Shown: positions 10,700 through 21,129, counted from the stretch's first letter. The stretch: DNA of 64,000 bases from Plotosus lineatus (GCA_024760905.1 CM045745.1:19452782-19516781); one strand, 5' to 3'. Numbers and translations: made by a program. Notes: a model not told the origin generated them from the letters alone.

Positions 10700-11550
10700 A
10701 GATGTCATCCCCCAAAATATGAAGAATGCTACATAATATGGCCTTTATATTTTTCAACATTTGAAAGAAAATCTTTTTCAAACATTTTTTAAAAAATGCC
10801 ATAATGGAGTATATGACTGTTGTTATACTTTGAAAATTGAAAAATAAATACCGTAAATTTTCTGATCTTCAAATGTCGCAAATACTTAAACCTCAGGCTC
10901 AGCAGATTTCGATGAGTAGCCCCTGAGATAGAACATTGAACCTTGCTGTCAGCAAATAATTGTTCACACACACACTGTCGAATGGAAATACGTATGCAAA
11001 TGTGCACCTGCAAAGTGAAATATACTGAAATTTGAATTATTCAAAATGACTTTGTCTTACTGCAGATTCGTGGAACGTCTGTTCATGAACCACATATTTT
11101 TTTTTTTCAGAGTCTGATACAAACACTCGGACAGACTTTGTTAATCCAGCAAGTTAAATTTATTCATTTCTAATCATATTCCATAATACGGTGAAAAGAA
11201 ATTGCAATCTACTCTATACAATTATGGTAACTCTATATTCAGTCTATCAGTTGAATAACAACACAGTATCTCATTCATTAATAGAAATCCACAATGCTCT
11301 ACATATCTAAATCATAAATAAGATTGAATCAAAATCAGTCATTAAACCTAGCATGTCCCGGAACATCAGATCACAAACCTGCTTCATTGTTTAACCCTGA
11401 GAACTAGAACTTTTAAAGTTGACCTGTTCTGAAACTGCATCTGTCGAGTTGATTCACTTTCCATCAGACAACTTTATAAATAATTATTACACAGCTATAA
11501 TTGTCTAATATGATGTACATGATACACTATGTAGATTCTCTATATAATAT
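10700..11550. other. Stretch without recognised features
   Basis: AT-rich intergenic-like sequence. No coding frame with a family motif and no transposon terminus was seen. Confidence 0.4.
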
Positions 11551-11552
11551 TA

Positions 11553-12086
11553 CAGTAAGCCCTCATTATTCGCGGGGGTCCCGTTCCTCCCTTACTCACA
11601 AATCCCGAAAATCTGTGAATTATTGATGCGGTTTTAAAACCCTATGTATGATATTGAGTGGCATCATAGGGCTGAAATAATGAATAAAAATACACTAAAA
11701 AAAAAAAAACTTGAATTCGCAATTCAAGCAATCACGTTGGTAACTTGTGCACGAATCAGAAAGAAAGAGGTGTACACATCATCTGCAACCAATCAGCAGG
11801 CGGGAGAAAAAAAAGCTCTCAGCCATTGGCTAAATTTGAATTACGTGGCAGTAATGTTGTGATGATGCATATGTATTATATCGTATATTTTGTACTGTAC
11901 AGGACAATAATTTACTCAAAAAAATTACTGGATCATCTTTCCCTCTTTACTATTTTTTAAATTTTATATTATATTTGCCAGGGCTGCAGCTAATTTAAAA
12001 ACATTAGGGAAAAAAGCCTTTGAGAACAAAATCCGCGAGTATGTGGGGCAGTGAACGGTGAATTGCGAATGGTCAAGGGCTTACTG
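11553..12086. mobile_element. Tigger/pogo-type MITE
   Basis: Inverted termini CAGTAAGCCCTCATTATTCG on the left and, reverse-complemented, CAGTAAGCCCTTGACCATTC on the right. Flanked by TA on both sides (11551-11552, 12087-12088), the Tc1/mariner-superfamily target. 534 bp, no transposase frame. Confidence 0.8.
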
Positions 12087-12089
12087 TAT

Positions 12090-13110
12090 ATAATGTATGT
12101 CTGTAGGAATTACATATTAATATTAATTCTATTCAGTTTCAGCTGCATTGTTTTCACAATTTAGCAATGAGGTCTTTCTGTCATGTTACAAAGATTGCAG
12201 AACGAGGGCAAAGAAGTAATCTCAACATTGAACATGATTGCACGCGCATTCATACAGGAAAATAAACGATATTTGTGAAACGAATGAAATTAAATAATAT
12301 ATACAGTTATATATTAACTATCAATATTATTGCAGTAATGGACAGAAGTTATTCTAAGTGGAAGTATATGGTTAAAAAGTCAGCAGAATCGAGCCTATGC
12401 ACAAAAGTACTGCTACCACACATGTTACGAAACACAACAGATTTTTGTTTATCATGTCAGATCATCATAGTACAGATATACACGCAAAAATAGCTATAAA
12501 TGTACTTCAATTACCATCAAATTCATGAATATGGAAAAACCTAAACTAGGAGGTATGAAATGTGTACTGTTATATAATATCACTTATACCCAATACTGTT
12601 GAATTCTCGAATCTAACTGGTCAGGATGATTATTATTTTACCTGGCAACACGGCTCTAACAATAGCACCGACTGTAATTCAGATGATGGGCTCATATTAC
12701 TGTGCTTGTTCTAAGATTTTGTCTTTTCTATAGCAGCAGCTCTTTCAGAGGATCTTCTTTAGTGGATACTGTGGTATCCTAGAAGTCATAACAGGAAATA
12801 ACTTTTCTGGAAGATGTTCCACGATGCTACATCTATCTAGAAACAGTGACTATTTAAAGTGCCATTCATTAATAACTTAATAAATTAAATTGTAATCGTT
12901 GGACATTTGCTGTGGGGTAAGAGGTATAAAACACATTGGAATGTGCTTCATTGGAAATTAAGCAAATGCTCAACGGTGTTGATTATTTTCCTACAACTTC
13001 CAGCCCTGATATGATTTATTCATTGCAGGATATACTGTACAAAGAAAATCCCAGTTGGTAAATGTTCATTTATCCAGCACTCACAACTAATGCATACAGT
13101 ATATGCATAT
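12090..13110. other. Stretch without recognised features
   Basis: No recognisable exon or transposon end. AT-rich, with only short uninformative open frames. Confidence 0.4.
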
Positions 13111-13116
13111 TTTTTA

Positions 13117-13119
<3 letters not shown>

Positions 13120-13183
<64 letters not shown>
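13120..13183. repeat. (TA)n microsatellite left of the palindrome
   Basis: Uninterrupted TA run. Confidence 0.97.
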
Positions 13184-13186
<3 letters not shown>

Positions 13187-13223
13187 AAAAATAAAAGGAC
13201 AGGACAAAGACTTTCTATTGAAA

Positions 13224-13294
13224 CTCCATTTATCACTACAGATCTGTTTCGAGGGGTGGTGAAACCATCCTCTCTCTTCAGGTGATTATAGAAG
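13224..13294 (-). ncRNA. Hammerhead ribozyme candidate, minus strand
   Basis: Mirror copy of the plus-strand motif in the left arm. On the minus strand CTGAAGA lies at 13281-13275 and GAAA at 13250-13247. Cleavage is predicted between 13237 and 13236. All core and stem positions are identical to the other arm; the only arm mismatch lies outside the core, in the outer part of stem I. Confidence 0.8.
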
Positions 13295-13318
13295 AGTCTT
13301 CTATAGTTCAATAGTATT

Positions 13319-13389
13319 CTTCTATAATCACCTGAAGAGAGAGGATGGTTTCACCACCCCTCGAAACAGATCTGTAGTGATAAATAGAG
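13319..13389 (+). ncRNA. Hammerhead ribozyme candidate, plus strand
   Basis: All conserved core positions are present in order. Stem I 5' strand ATCAC (13327-13331). Core CTGAAGA (13332-13338), fitting CUGANGA. Stem II GAGAGG (13339-13344) pairs with CCCCTC (13357-13362), with one A-C mismatch; above it TGGT pairs with ACCA. Core GAAA (13363-13366). Stem III is the palindrome ACAGATCTGT (13366-13375). The cleavage triplet GTA would be cut after 13376. Stem I 3' strand is GTGAT (13377-13381), perfectly paired, with outer pairing CTAT/ATAG beyond a small internal loop. Short stem III with a 2-nt loop is the form known from Penelope-like element ribozymes. Activity is inferred, not shown. Confidence 0.8.
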
Positions 13390-13465
13390 TTTCAATAGAA
13401 AGTTTTTGTTATTTGCTCTACCAAAAAGTATTGAGCACTCTCCTACGGAAGGATCTACTCAGAAA

Positions 13466-13468
<3 letters not shown>

Positions 13469-13523
<55 letters not shown>
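13469..13523. repeat. (TA)n microsatellite right of the palindrome
   Basis: Uninterrupted TA run about 65 bp beyond the right arm. Confidence 0.97.
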
Positions 13524-13526
<3 letters not shown>

Positions 13527-13611
13527 GTAGAAATACAATATTCCATTGCCCAACAGAATTTTTTCACATAAATGAATGATACACATATTAATTGATTTTT
13601 GATTGATTAAC

Positions 13612-13912
13612 TGCTCGGGTTTTTACACCCGAGCCTAGCGGCTCATCAGGCTGGTGCTTATCCCCAGTTTCCGTAGCGTGAAGCAATCGGGAGTTGAACT
13701 CCTCCTGGATGGGACGCTAGTCCATCGCAGGTTACCTTCCCAGTATATTTTTACTGGTACCCATTTATACTGCTGGGTGAACAGAGGCACACTTGTGGTT
13801 GAGACCTTGCCCAGGGGTCTTAGCACAGTGAGGGTCTCAATGGGATTTCAACTCACAACCTCCCGATCATGAGCCCAACACTCTAACCACTACACCACCG
13901 GCTCCACCTACA
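13612..13912 (-). mobile_element. tRNA-derived SINE of a second family (SINE-C)
   Basis: On the minus strand the head reads GGAGCCGGTGGTGTAGTGG (A-box) and GGTTGTGAGTTGAAATCC (B-box-like). A body follows with CTGGGCAAGGTCTCAACCAC and a tail with GATGGACTAGCGTCCCATCC. It finishes with a GC-rich hairpin, CTCGGGTG...CACCCGAG-type pairing around AAAAA. Not related to SINE-A beyond the tRNA head. Confidence 0.75.
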
Positions 13913-13914
13913 TG

Positions 13915-15455
13915 ATACACATATAACAGGCACATACAGAACTGAAATTTATAAACATTGCTTACTAAAAAGTCTTTCCTGCCATTACTGGCAAGGATTC
14001 TCACCACCATCTGTCATAAAGCTATCACTGATTGTTTAGTTAGACATAACATTAGATTATATTAGACTGTGAATAACAGACCTATTATGGACTGTTTAAC
14101 ATGCAGTAATTGTGTGCCAATTTTGTTAGGGATAATATACACCAGTGTCTTCATTCAAAATGTACCTCACCACATCCCAAATCTTTTTTTGTAAAATATT
14201 CAGTACAACTCATGGATATTGTGGATTTGTTTTTTTTAAACAAACTTGAAAATCAAACATTTCACTCTTTTTAATATACAGTCTGCAATTAAATTAAGAT
14301 ACCCCATTGTTATGTTATGACAACCAACATTGTGTGGAAGAACGAACCAATTTATGTGGATTGTTTTTAAGTTTCTGGCAACCAAAATATTGGTTTATCA
14401 TCCAGAATTCTCAGGACTAGTTTCAAATTTAACCAATCTGCATTGTAGTGGAGCTCCTGAGCTGCGCATGGAACATGACTTATAATAATGGCTGTCTGCT
14501 GTCACTGACTTGATGCTGATTGGCTGTTAAGCTAGCTCATCATTTCTGAAAACGTTTAGTGCAAGTCCAATAAAATTGGAATCATGTGTTACAGATTAGG
14601 TGCCATTTGAATATAACCTCTTTCAGATGGAACCTGTTTTATATAAACCTAAAACGTCAGGTGTTGGTGTTTGTTTTGGTGTTGTGGCTATTGGTCTTGT
14701 AGGTGTTGGTCCTGCTGTGGAGGTGGGGGATGATTCATAGAGAGGTCTCGCACAAGCCTTTCTGGTGTTGTTATTTTCAAGCGTATTACCGTTATCTCTC
14801 AGCACTGTATTCAAAGAGTGAGAAATGTTCGCTTGGTTAAGCAGATAGGGAAAAAATTAATAATTTTCATGGGATGTACTTATTATTCTGCATGACCATA
14901 CACGCACTCACTTAAATCAGAATGTTAGATGTGTTGTCTTGCCCTGGAATTATCACTGTACACAGGTAGAAACAAGTCAAGCACTAACATCTAAGCACTT
15001 CGTTGTCACAGTGGATCTTCTTGGGTTTTTTTTTTTACATTTCAAGTACTATTACGAACCAGCTGCAAGAGTTAAGTGATAAAAAGAAGGGCAGAGGGGA
15101 TTATAAAAACTAAGGAGACTGTTGTTTACAAAGGATTAAATTGAACATTATGAACTGCAAATCCACTTTTAAAGTAAACAACAGGCATAGCATTCATAAT
15201 CACTGAAATGCCCTTGAATGCACCACTTCCTGAAAGCATCTGGTTGATTCTGTGCAAATTCAGCGTATTAGTGGGAAACCCTGCTAGAACTCATGATGAT
15301 ATGTCTAAGAAATAATGTTATGGCTTCTATTTCATTTGATATTGAATAATAAACCGCTATACACTCGTCCCATCCTTTCTTTTTTCCAATAATGCACCTA
15401 CATGTACAATCAAAAGCCATGCATAGGTTTCATTATTATATAAGTTGTTGTATTG
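13915..15455. other. Stretch without recognised features
   Basis: Downstream (3') flank of the PAQR gene. No exon or transposon end was recognised. AATAAA-like hexamers occur on the plus strand but serve no identified gene. Confidence 0.35.
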
Positions 15456-15456
15456 T

Positions 15457-15461
<5 letters not shown>

Positions 15462-15532
<71 letters not shown>
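15462..15532. repeat. (TA)n microsatellite
   Basis: Uninterrupted TA run. Confidence 0.97.
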
Positions 15533-15535
<3 letters not shown>

Positions 15536-15822
15536 TACAGTATTATAGTTAGTGGTATTAAATGTTTATGTTTATCCTGAACTATATATTGTCTGATAGC
15601 ATAAGAACAATAGCATCTGTTAATATTAGTTTGTATTTTTTAAGGATTATTCAGCTTTTTGTTTTAATGCGAAAACAAAAGGCTACAGTAAATTTGCTTT
15701 AAAGCCATGAGTTAAAAGTGTGCGCTGTGAAAGTACATTTCTTAGTATAGACACAGCAATCTTATTTCCTCTATGCTAAAGGACTGTGGCTAAAGCTTAA
15801 CTTCCTGTTTACAGGGGGGAGG

Positions 15823-15826
<4 letters not shown>

Positions 15827-15878
<52 letters not shown>
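15827..15878. repeat. (TG)n microsatellite
   Basis: Uninterrupted TG run, 3' of the PAQR gene. Confidence 0.97.
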
Positions 15879-15880
<2 letters not shown>

Positions 15881-16203
15881 ACTAGCAAAGAGTATTAGAA
15901 AGCACCCCTGGTAGATTCAGAAAGCCTGACATGCTTGTTTATGCTAGTGAATCCCCATAGGACTGAATTATCTGCTGAGTCTTTACGGCACTTTATGTAC
16001 AGTACTATCAAATTAGCCTTGAAAAGACAAAAAAAAATAGCCACACCACCCTATGTCAGATTATGTCTACTGGCATTAGCTTGCCACACTGAAAAAGGAA
16101 AAAAGATTAAGATTGATTTCATCAATATTTCAATATTCCTAAATCACTTATTTGGAAACTCCAACATAGCTCAATTATCATGGAGTCTCGAGCTTAATGC
16201 TGC

Positions 16204-17334
16204 TCAGTGTGCCTTCAGGCTTTTCTGGACAGGACCATAAATCTGGTATGCACACCACCCAAAATATGCAATAATGGAAGCTATACACCCTTGTAGCAGG
16301 AGCAGCAGCCCAAATGTGGAATAGATTGTCGGGCCGGGGAGCTGGGAAACTGTGGTGGTTACTACAACCAAGGAAGGCTGAAGCAACAGGGCTCGGATCT
16401 CTACCTTGATCATATGGAGCTCATCAAGGATGGAGAGGAAGGTGCAGCAGTGGAACCACTGATGACTGTGCCCCCAGATGTCAAACTGTCCTGGAGACAA
16501 ACGTTCTGGGATCTTGCTAATATTAAAGGCTGCAGACACCACCAGCCAGAAGCAGTGACGATAGAAAAATGTGGCCATTGTAGGTGATGAGTAAGAAGAA
16601 GGCATCTGAGAAGAGGGTGGATATGGTGATGGGCTGAGGAGACGGTAGAAGATTGGCGTGGATGAAATGAAGAAGGGCAGAAGGAAAACAAGAGTCCGTA
16701 CAGCATAGCGGTACTTCCTCCACTGCTGTCTGGTGTTACAACAGGTTAATACACAGATAATGGCTACCAGGCAGGAACAAGGAATGTACATGTTATCCAA
16801 AAATTGGTGGAAATGCTGGAGAGATGAGGATGGAGTAGAAGGAGGAGCATCTTCACTCTCTGACTTTGTCTCTGATATGTTCGGTGTCCCAAGCCCAACC
16901 TTTGGTATCCCTGCCTGTGGGTGAATGTAGTAATAATAAGCCAGAGATGAACCAACAGTATAAGCACTGATGGTTCCATAATCCACAAAGAAGCAGATCT
17001 CTCTGATGATCAGTGACATGGAGTTGAGGAGATGAGCCATACTACTGGCCAGCAGCAGGTACAAAACCCCGAAGAAATAGGTCCAGGCTGGGTAGAAGAA
17101 GGGATCTCCAAAAGCTGGGGCTCCATCCCACTTGAATATCTCGATAAAGTGAAATGTGAAAATAAATATTGGCAGGAAGTGTGTCCAGAAATTTCCAGTC
17201 TCGTTGGTAGGCCGGAAAGCCGAGACCAGGCACTGTATGAGGCTGTAGTCAGGGAAACGGTAACCTGACAAAATGAAGTTCTCTGTCACTCTTGGTGGAA
17301 CATCTGTGTGACGAAGGAGAGGTAGAGACCACAT
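16204..17334 (-). CDS. paqr9: Membrane progestin receptor of the PAQR family, PAQR9-like
   Basis: Complete single-exon frame of 376 residues, almost the length of human PAQR9 (377), which is also intronless. Multi-pass plasma-membrane protein; mPR-class PAQRs are proposed steroid receptors signalling through G proteins, and PAQR9 is called mPR epsilon. Seen in order: ENFILSGYR (19-26), NETGNFWTHFLP (44-55), SSMAH (97-101), FFVDYG (116-120), a serine-rich loop (about 150-175), a hydrophobic segment ending in TCCNTRQQW, YRHCFWLVVSAAFNISKIPERL (258-279) and GHSHQWFH (288-295). His101, Asp118, His291 and His295 match the metal-site residues of PAQR proteins. At least seven hydrophobic segments are present. 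ATG at 17334-17332 is the first Met of the frame. The FWLVV-FN-SKIPER block is PAQR9-like rather than PAQR5-8-like. The frame is intact with no sign of decay. Confidence 0.92.
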   Translation of the reverse strand: MWSLPLLRHTDVPPRVTENFILSGYRFPDYSLIQCLVSAFRPTNETGNFWTHFLPIFIFTFHFIEIFKWDGAPAFGDPFFYPAWTYFFGVLYLLLASSMAHLLNSMSLIIREICFFVDYGTISAYTVGSSLAYYYYIHPQAGIPKVGLGTPNISETKSESEDAPPSTPSSSLQHFHQFLDNMYIPCSCLVAIICVLTCCNTRQQWRKYRYAVRTLVFLLPFFISSTPIFYRLLSPSPYPPSSQMPSSYSSPTMATFFYRHCFWLVVSAAFNISKIPERLSPGQFDIWGHSHQWFHCCTFLSILDELHMIKVEIRALLLQPSLVVVTTTVSQLPGPTIYSTFGLLLLLQGCIASIIAYFGWCAYQIYGPVQKSLKAH

Positions 17335-17419
17335 GGCTGAACGCTGAACTTGGTACTAACTAGTCAACTAACTCAATACTCAGATTAAAACAAAAGCAAC
17401 CAAAGTCCAAAAAAAATAT

Positions 17420-17447
17420 AAAAATAAATAATAATAATAATAATCCA
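17420..17447. repeat. (AAT)n-rich run
   Basis: Short ATA/AAT run upstream of the PAQR start codon. Confidence 0.7.
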
Positions 17448-17597
17448 GTTCTTACTTTACCATTCTACTCAAGTGAAACAGGGAGCCAATTAAACCAATC
17501 AATAAAATGTCACTCAGTCATGTAGCACAGTTATAATCCACTCAAAGATGATCGGAATACCTGGTAATAATTCTGATCATTAATAATCCTCTGTGCA

Positions 17598-17606
17598 GAA
17601 AAAAAG

Positions 17607-17638
<32 letters not shown>
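17598..17638. repeat. Poly(A) run
   Basis: About 40 consecutive A residues; on the PAQR strand it is a T-run 260 bp before the ATG. Confidence 0.95.
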
Positions 17639-17642
<4 letters not shown>

Positions 17643-18009
17643 TTACTGAAAAGTCTGCTGAATTCAGTGAATTAATGTTTTGGAAGTGATCCTTGGCAGC
17701 AAGTCTTCACAATCTCCCCCAGAAGGTGAAAGGTTTATCTGTTCAGAGCACATGCGTGCTTATCAGTGTTAGATCAACTCTGCCCTGGTCTGGACAGTCA
17801 CATGTCGGTGTGTATGAAAATGAGCAGCTTCAAGCCGGTTCTCCTGGTACTGTATCCGTATTTATGTAGTGAAGCTCCTCATGGCCTCATCAGGAACTGG
17901 CTGTTCTGCATCTGTCCTTCAGCAGCTCGTGCAGGATACACCCTGGACAAATACACCACATCTTCATGCTCCGTTGTGCATAATACATGATCAGCAGGTC
18001 ACTCCAGCT

Positions 18010-18104
18010 CCAGAAGAGACGCGATGGCACGTGAGGTGCTGATGGGTTCTATCATATTACACTCAGATACCCTGCATGCATCCATCAGAACCATGATCCA
18101 TGAT

Positions 18105-18178
<74 letters not shown>

Positions 18179-18475
18179 TTCTCCAGCATCGGGTCTTTAT
18201 GGCGCTCCCGGATCGTGTCCTTGGCGCGTGTACACACACTACTGTCACGCAGCGCCGCTTAATCCCCGATCATCTGCTTTCCATGCGAGAAATCGAGCCC
18301 ACCTTCAAAGCAACCGAGAGGCTCATTTGAGGATCACGAGCTCGTATTCACACTCTGTCCTTGACTGAATGCGCGAAGGCGGAAAGAAGCCGGTTCGCCC
18401 CCGAGCGTGAGCAGAATGCCGGTTGGCTGCTGGAAACCATGCGCAGTGTAGGGCCGCCCCCCCCATCACCGCTAT
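18010..18475 (-). promoter_or_regulatory. CpG-rich region upstream of the PAQR gene
   Basis: In an otherwise AT-rich neighbourhood this stretch has many CG dinucleotides (GGCGCGTG, CGCAGCGCCG, GCGCGAAGGCGG, GCCGGTTCGCCCCCGAGCG). It lies 0.7-1.1 kb before the PAQR ATG. It could be its promoter with an untranslated first exon, since a T-rich tract lies just before the ATG, or the start of an unrecognised gene. No start site is visible directly. Confidence 0.4.
18106..18177. repeat. (TC)n then (TG)n compound microsatellite
   Basis: TC run followed directly by a TG run, inside the CpG-rich region. Confidence 0.95.
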
Positions 18476-18569
18476 CCCAACAAGTCTCAGGCCTTCTCTC
18501 ACCCACACCTTACTGAACATTATGGAAGCCCGTTTCCATAACTTAATAATTATCATTACTATTATTATA

Positions 18570-18572
<3 letters not shown>

Positions 18573-18606
<34 letters not shown>
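18573..18606. repeat. (CA)n microsatellite
   Basis: Uninterrupted CA run. Confidence 0.95.
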
Positions 18607-18608
<2 letters not shown>

Positions 18609-18718
18609 TTATATATGTATCATTCATTTATGGCTTGATTATGAGTCGCTGAGTGAAGAATTTCTAGTGTGCAATGCAATGGGATATTGTATTTCTACCA
18701 TCTTGTACATATATATGT

Positions 18719-19059
18719 CTTCCATCTGCTTTTTCCCTTTTAGGAGTCGCCATAGCGAATCATCTGATTCGCACGTTTGATTTGGCAGAGGTTTTTACAT
18801 CGGATGCCCTTCCTGTCACAACCCTTTTAGCAAGGGACAGAAACACGCTGACGACTTTGCAGCTACTCTTTACGAAAGTCAGCAATGGTTCTTTTACATG
18901 CTTCTCACCATAGACAGTGCGAGACATGGCCCGCCTTTGATAACCCAGTGAGCTGCACTGGGGGGGGGACAGTGACAACCTTGTGGAGAGTGGGACTTGA
19001 ACCCCCAACCTTTGGATCAGCGATCCAGCACCATATACCACTAGACCACCACTGCCCTC
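18719..19059 (-). mobile_element. SINE-A with tail 1
   Basis: Full head, body and tail 1 on the minus strand. The tail end is somewhat shortened. CATATATAT-like sequence on both sides may be the target duplication, but it merges into the TA run on the right. Confidence 0.88.
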
Positions 19060-19210
<151 letters not shown>

Positions 19211-19498
19211 ATTAAAAAATAATGAGTTATGATGTCATGATAGTTCTAATAATTAATTCCTTTTCTTTGGCACTTAATCCTAATCCAGTGATTCTCAAAT
19301 AGTGGGGCATGCCCCCCTTGGGTATGATGCAAGGGGGGGGCTGTGTGATGCTGGGGGGAGCGCATATAACCCTGGGGAACATGCTTATCTGGAATAGTGT
19401 ACGAGGATTAAGTGTAATTGCACCTCCACTCCAGTAGTTGGCAGTGGTGCTCCCATTGTAGAAATATGGTGTAGCGGTTTTTCACACGAGCAAACGAT

Positions 19499-19560
19499 TT
19501 CTTCTATCCTTTTGGCTTTTTCCCTTTCTCATTGGTCGCCACAGCGAATCATCAGATTCG
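19499..19560 (-). mobile_element. 62-bp tail-only SINE/LINE insertion
   Basis: Contains only the tail-1 terminus (CTTTTGGCTTTTTCCCTTTC, GTCGCCACAGCGAATCAT). Flanked by CGAT at 19495-19498 and 19561-19564. The related hAT copy at 45610-46214 lacks it, which defines the insertion cleanly. Confidence 0.75.
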
Positions 19561-19937
19561 CGATATGAAGCGCAGTAAACAACCCCTCACTAAACAAATT
19601 TCTAACAGGAACAAAGAGGAAGGTGGAGAGAGACAGAGATATTAAGACATAAATAAGGTGAATGAGTTTAAATAAGGATGTATTTTTTATTTCATGCACA
19701 TTGGTGCACTTTAAATCTTTTCAATTACAGATTAAAAAACAATGTTCATGAAATTTTTCTTTGTTTTAAGTTGAACTATACTTCTTTCTTTTTGTTTTTA
19801 ATGTTAATAAAGATATAATGTTATGCAGAGGTGTACTAATAACAATTTTATAGACAAATAATACTATTTATAGTCGGTTGGGGGGGTTAAATGTTTTTTT
19901 CTTCCTAAAGGGGGCGCCACAGAAAATAGTTGAGAAG

Positions 19938-20326
19938 TCTGTCTTCCTTTTGGCTTTTTCCCTTTTTACTTGGGAGTCGCCACAGCAAATCATCTGATTC
20001 GCACATTTTCATTTGGCAGAGGTTTTTACGGATGCCCTTCCTGTCACAACCCTTTTTAGCAAGGGACAGAAACACGCTGACGACTTTGCAGCTACTCTTT
20101 ACGAAAGTCAGCAATGGTTCTTTTACATGCCTCTCACCATAGACAGTGAGAGACATGGCCCGCCTTTGATAACCCAGTTAGCTGCACTGGGGGGGCAGTG
20201 ACAACCTTATGGAGAGTGGGACTCGAACCCCCAACCTTTGGATCAGCGATCCAGCACCCTATAATATAGGGTATATATAATATATATATATTATAAAATA
20301 TAAAATATATAATATAATATATAATA
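19938..20326 (-). mobile_element. SINE-A with tail 1 inside a hAT terminus, head degraded
   Basis: Tail 1, body and B-box are present. The A-box end is lost at about 20263 and followed by an AT-rich run. Target duplication AAATA(G/A)TTGAGAAG at 19924-19937 and 20327-20340 lies within the hAT right terminus, so the SINE arrived after the hAT. Confidence 0.88.
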
Positions 20327-20345
20327 AAATAATTGAGAAGCACTG

Positions 20346-20555
20346 TCCGAATTAAGAATTAAGATCGAGGAGAGGTTGGCACCCTGAACAGCTCGCCAGG
20401 CCAACACAGAGCCAACACTCACACAGCCATTCACACTCACACTCTCACCTAGGGGTGATTTGGAACTGCCAATTAACTTACTGTGCATGTTTTTGAACTG
20501 TGGTACAAAACTGTAGTATCCGGAGGAAACTCATGCAGATACAGGGAGAACATGC

Positions 20556-20560
<5 letters not shown>
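20346..20560 (-). mobile_element. V-SINE fragment
   Basis: The minus strand shows the conserved V-SINE central segment (GCATGTTCTCCCTGTATCTG, GTTTCCTCC) and the GTTAATTGGCAGTTCC body, ending at an AAT run. Head missing. Confidence 0.75.
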
Positions 20561-20561
<1 letters not shown>

Positions 20562-20586
<25 letters not shown>

Positions 20587-20587
20587 C

Positions 20588-20632
<45 letters not shown>
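20562..20632. repeat. (AAT)n microsatellite
   Basis: AAT run with one interruption. Confidence 0.95.
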
Positions 20633-20634
<2 letters not shown>

Positions 20635-21129
20635 GGCATATGGCAGGTTAAGTTATAAAATGAGGACCAGTCGCCCCAAAGTTAAAACTCCAGTTTGTTC
20701 AATACCAGTGAAAAGTGTAATTATAAATAAATGTTGATATACTATGTTCCTTGTGAGACATAGAATTCTGGGAATTCTCCTAGGGATTCCCAAGAAAGCA
20801 CATTGGCACAAAATCCATGATGCTATAGTTTTATAAAATAAATTGGGGATAAAGTGGACTTGGGCGATTAAATTTTTATGACTGGTTATGGAGAAGTCAA
20901 ATGATCCACCCTTATTGGAATTCTCCCAACCAGTCCTGGGTACAGGCCTGAAAAACGTTGATGCAATTACAATACTATAGCTCTCAATGGAAGGGTGTTA
21001 AAAATGTAAATCAGTTAGATAAAGGTACTTATCACCCATTGAACCCTAACTCCTCGTCGCAAAATTCCAGATCCGCCCCAGAGAACATCATAAATTATGA
21101 CATAAGATGTCATAATTATGAGAAATAGC

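Larger units (their letters stand above)
13210..13403. repeat. 86-bp inverted repeat with 22-bp spacer
   Basis: Arms 13210-13295 and 13318-13403 are reverse complements with one mismatch (GGAG/GAG context near the outer end). The whole palindrome lies between two TA runs. Each arm holds one hammerhead-ribozyme-like sequence, so the transcript of either strand would contain one active-sense and one antisense copy. Head-to-head terminal repeats of this type are known from Penelope-like retroelements; no reverse transcriptase is present here. Confidence 0.95.
19286..20345. mobile_element. hAT element carrying two retroposon insertions
   Basis: The left end CAGTGATTCTCAAATAGTGG and the right end ...TTGAGAAGCACTG are hAT-type inverted termini. 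Imperfect 8-bp duplication TCCTAATC / TCCGAATT. The inner sequence matches the inverted copy at 45610-46214. Inside are a 62-bp tail-only insert (19499-19560) and a SINE-A copy (from 19938). No transposase frame. Confidence 0.85.

Noticed and set aside
13612..13660. CTGATGAG on the minus strand of SINE-C followed by a GC-rich hairpin, a possible third hammerhead
   Set aside because: The GAAA core after stem II is absent (the sequence reads GTAAAAAC) and no stem I/III pairing fits. It is the normal SINE tail.
16733..17268. Plus-strand open frames opposite the PAQR gene
   Set aside because: Shadow frames. The minus-strand frame has all PAQR motifs.
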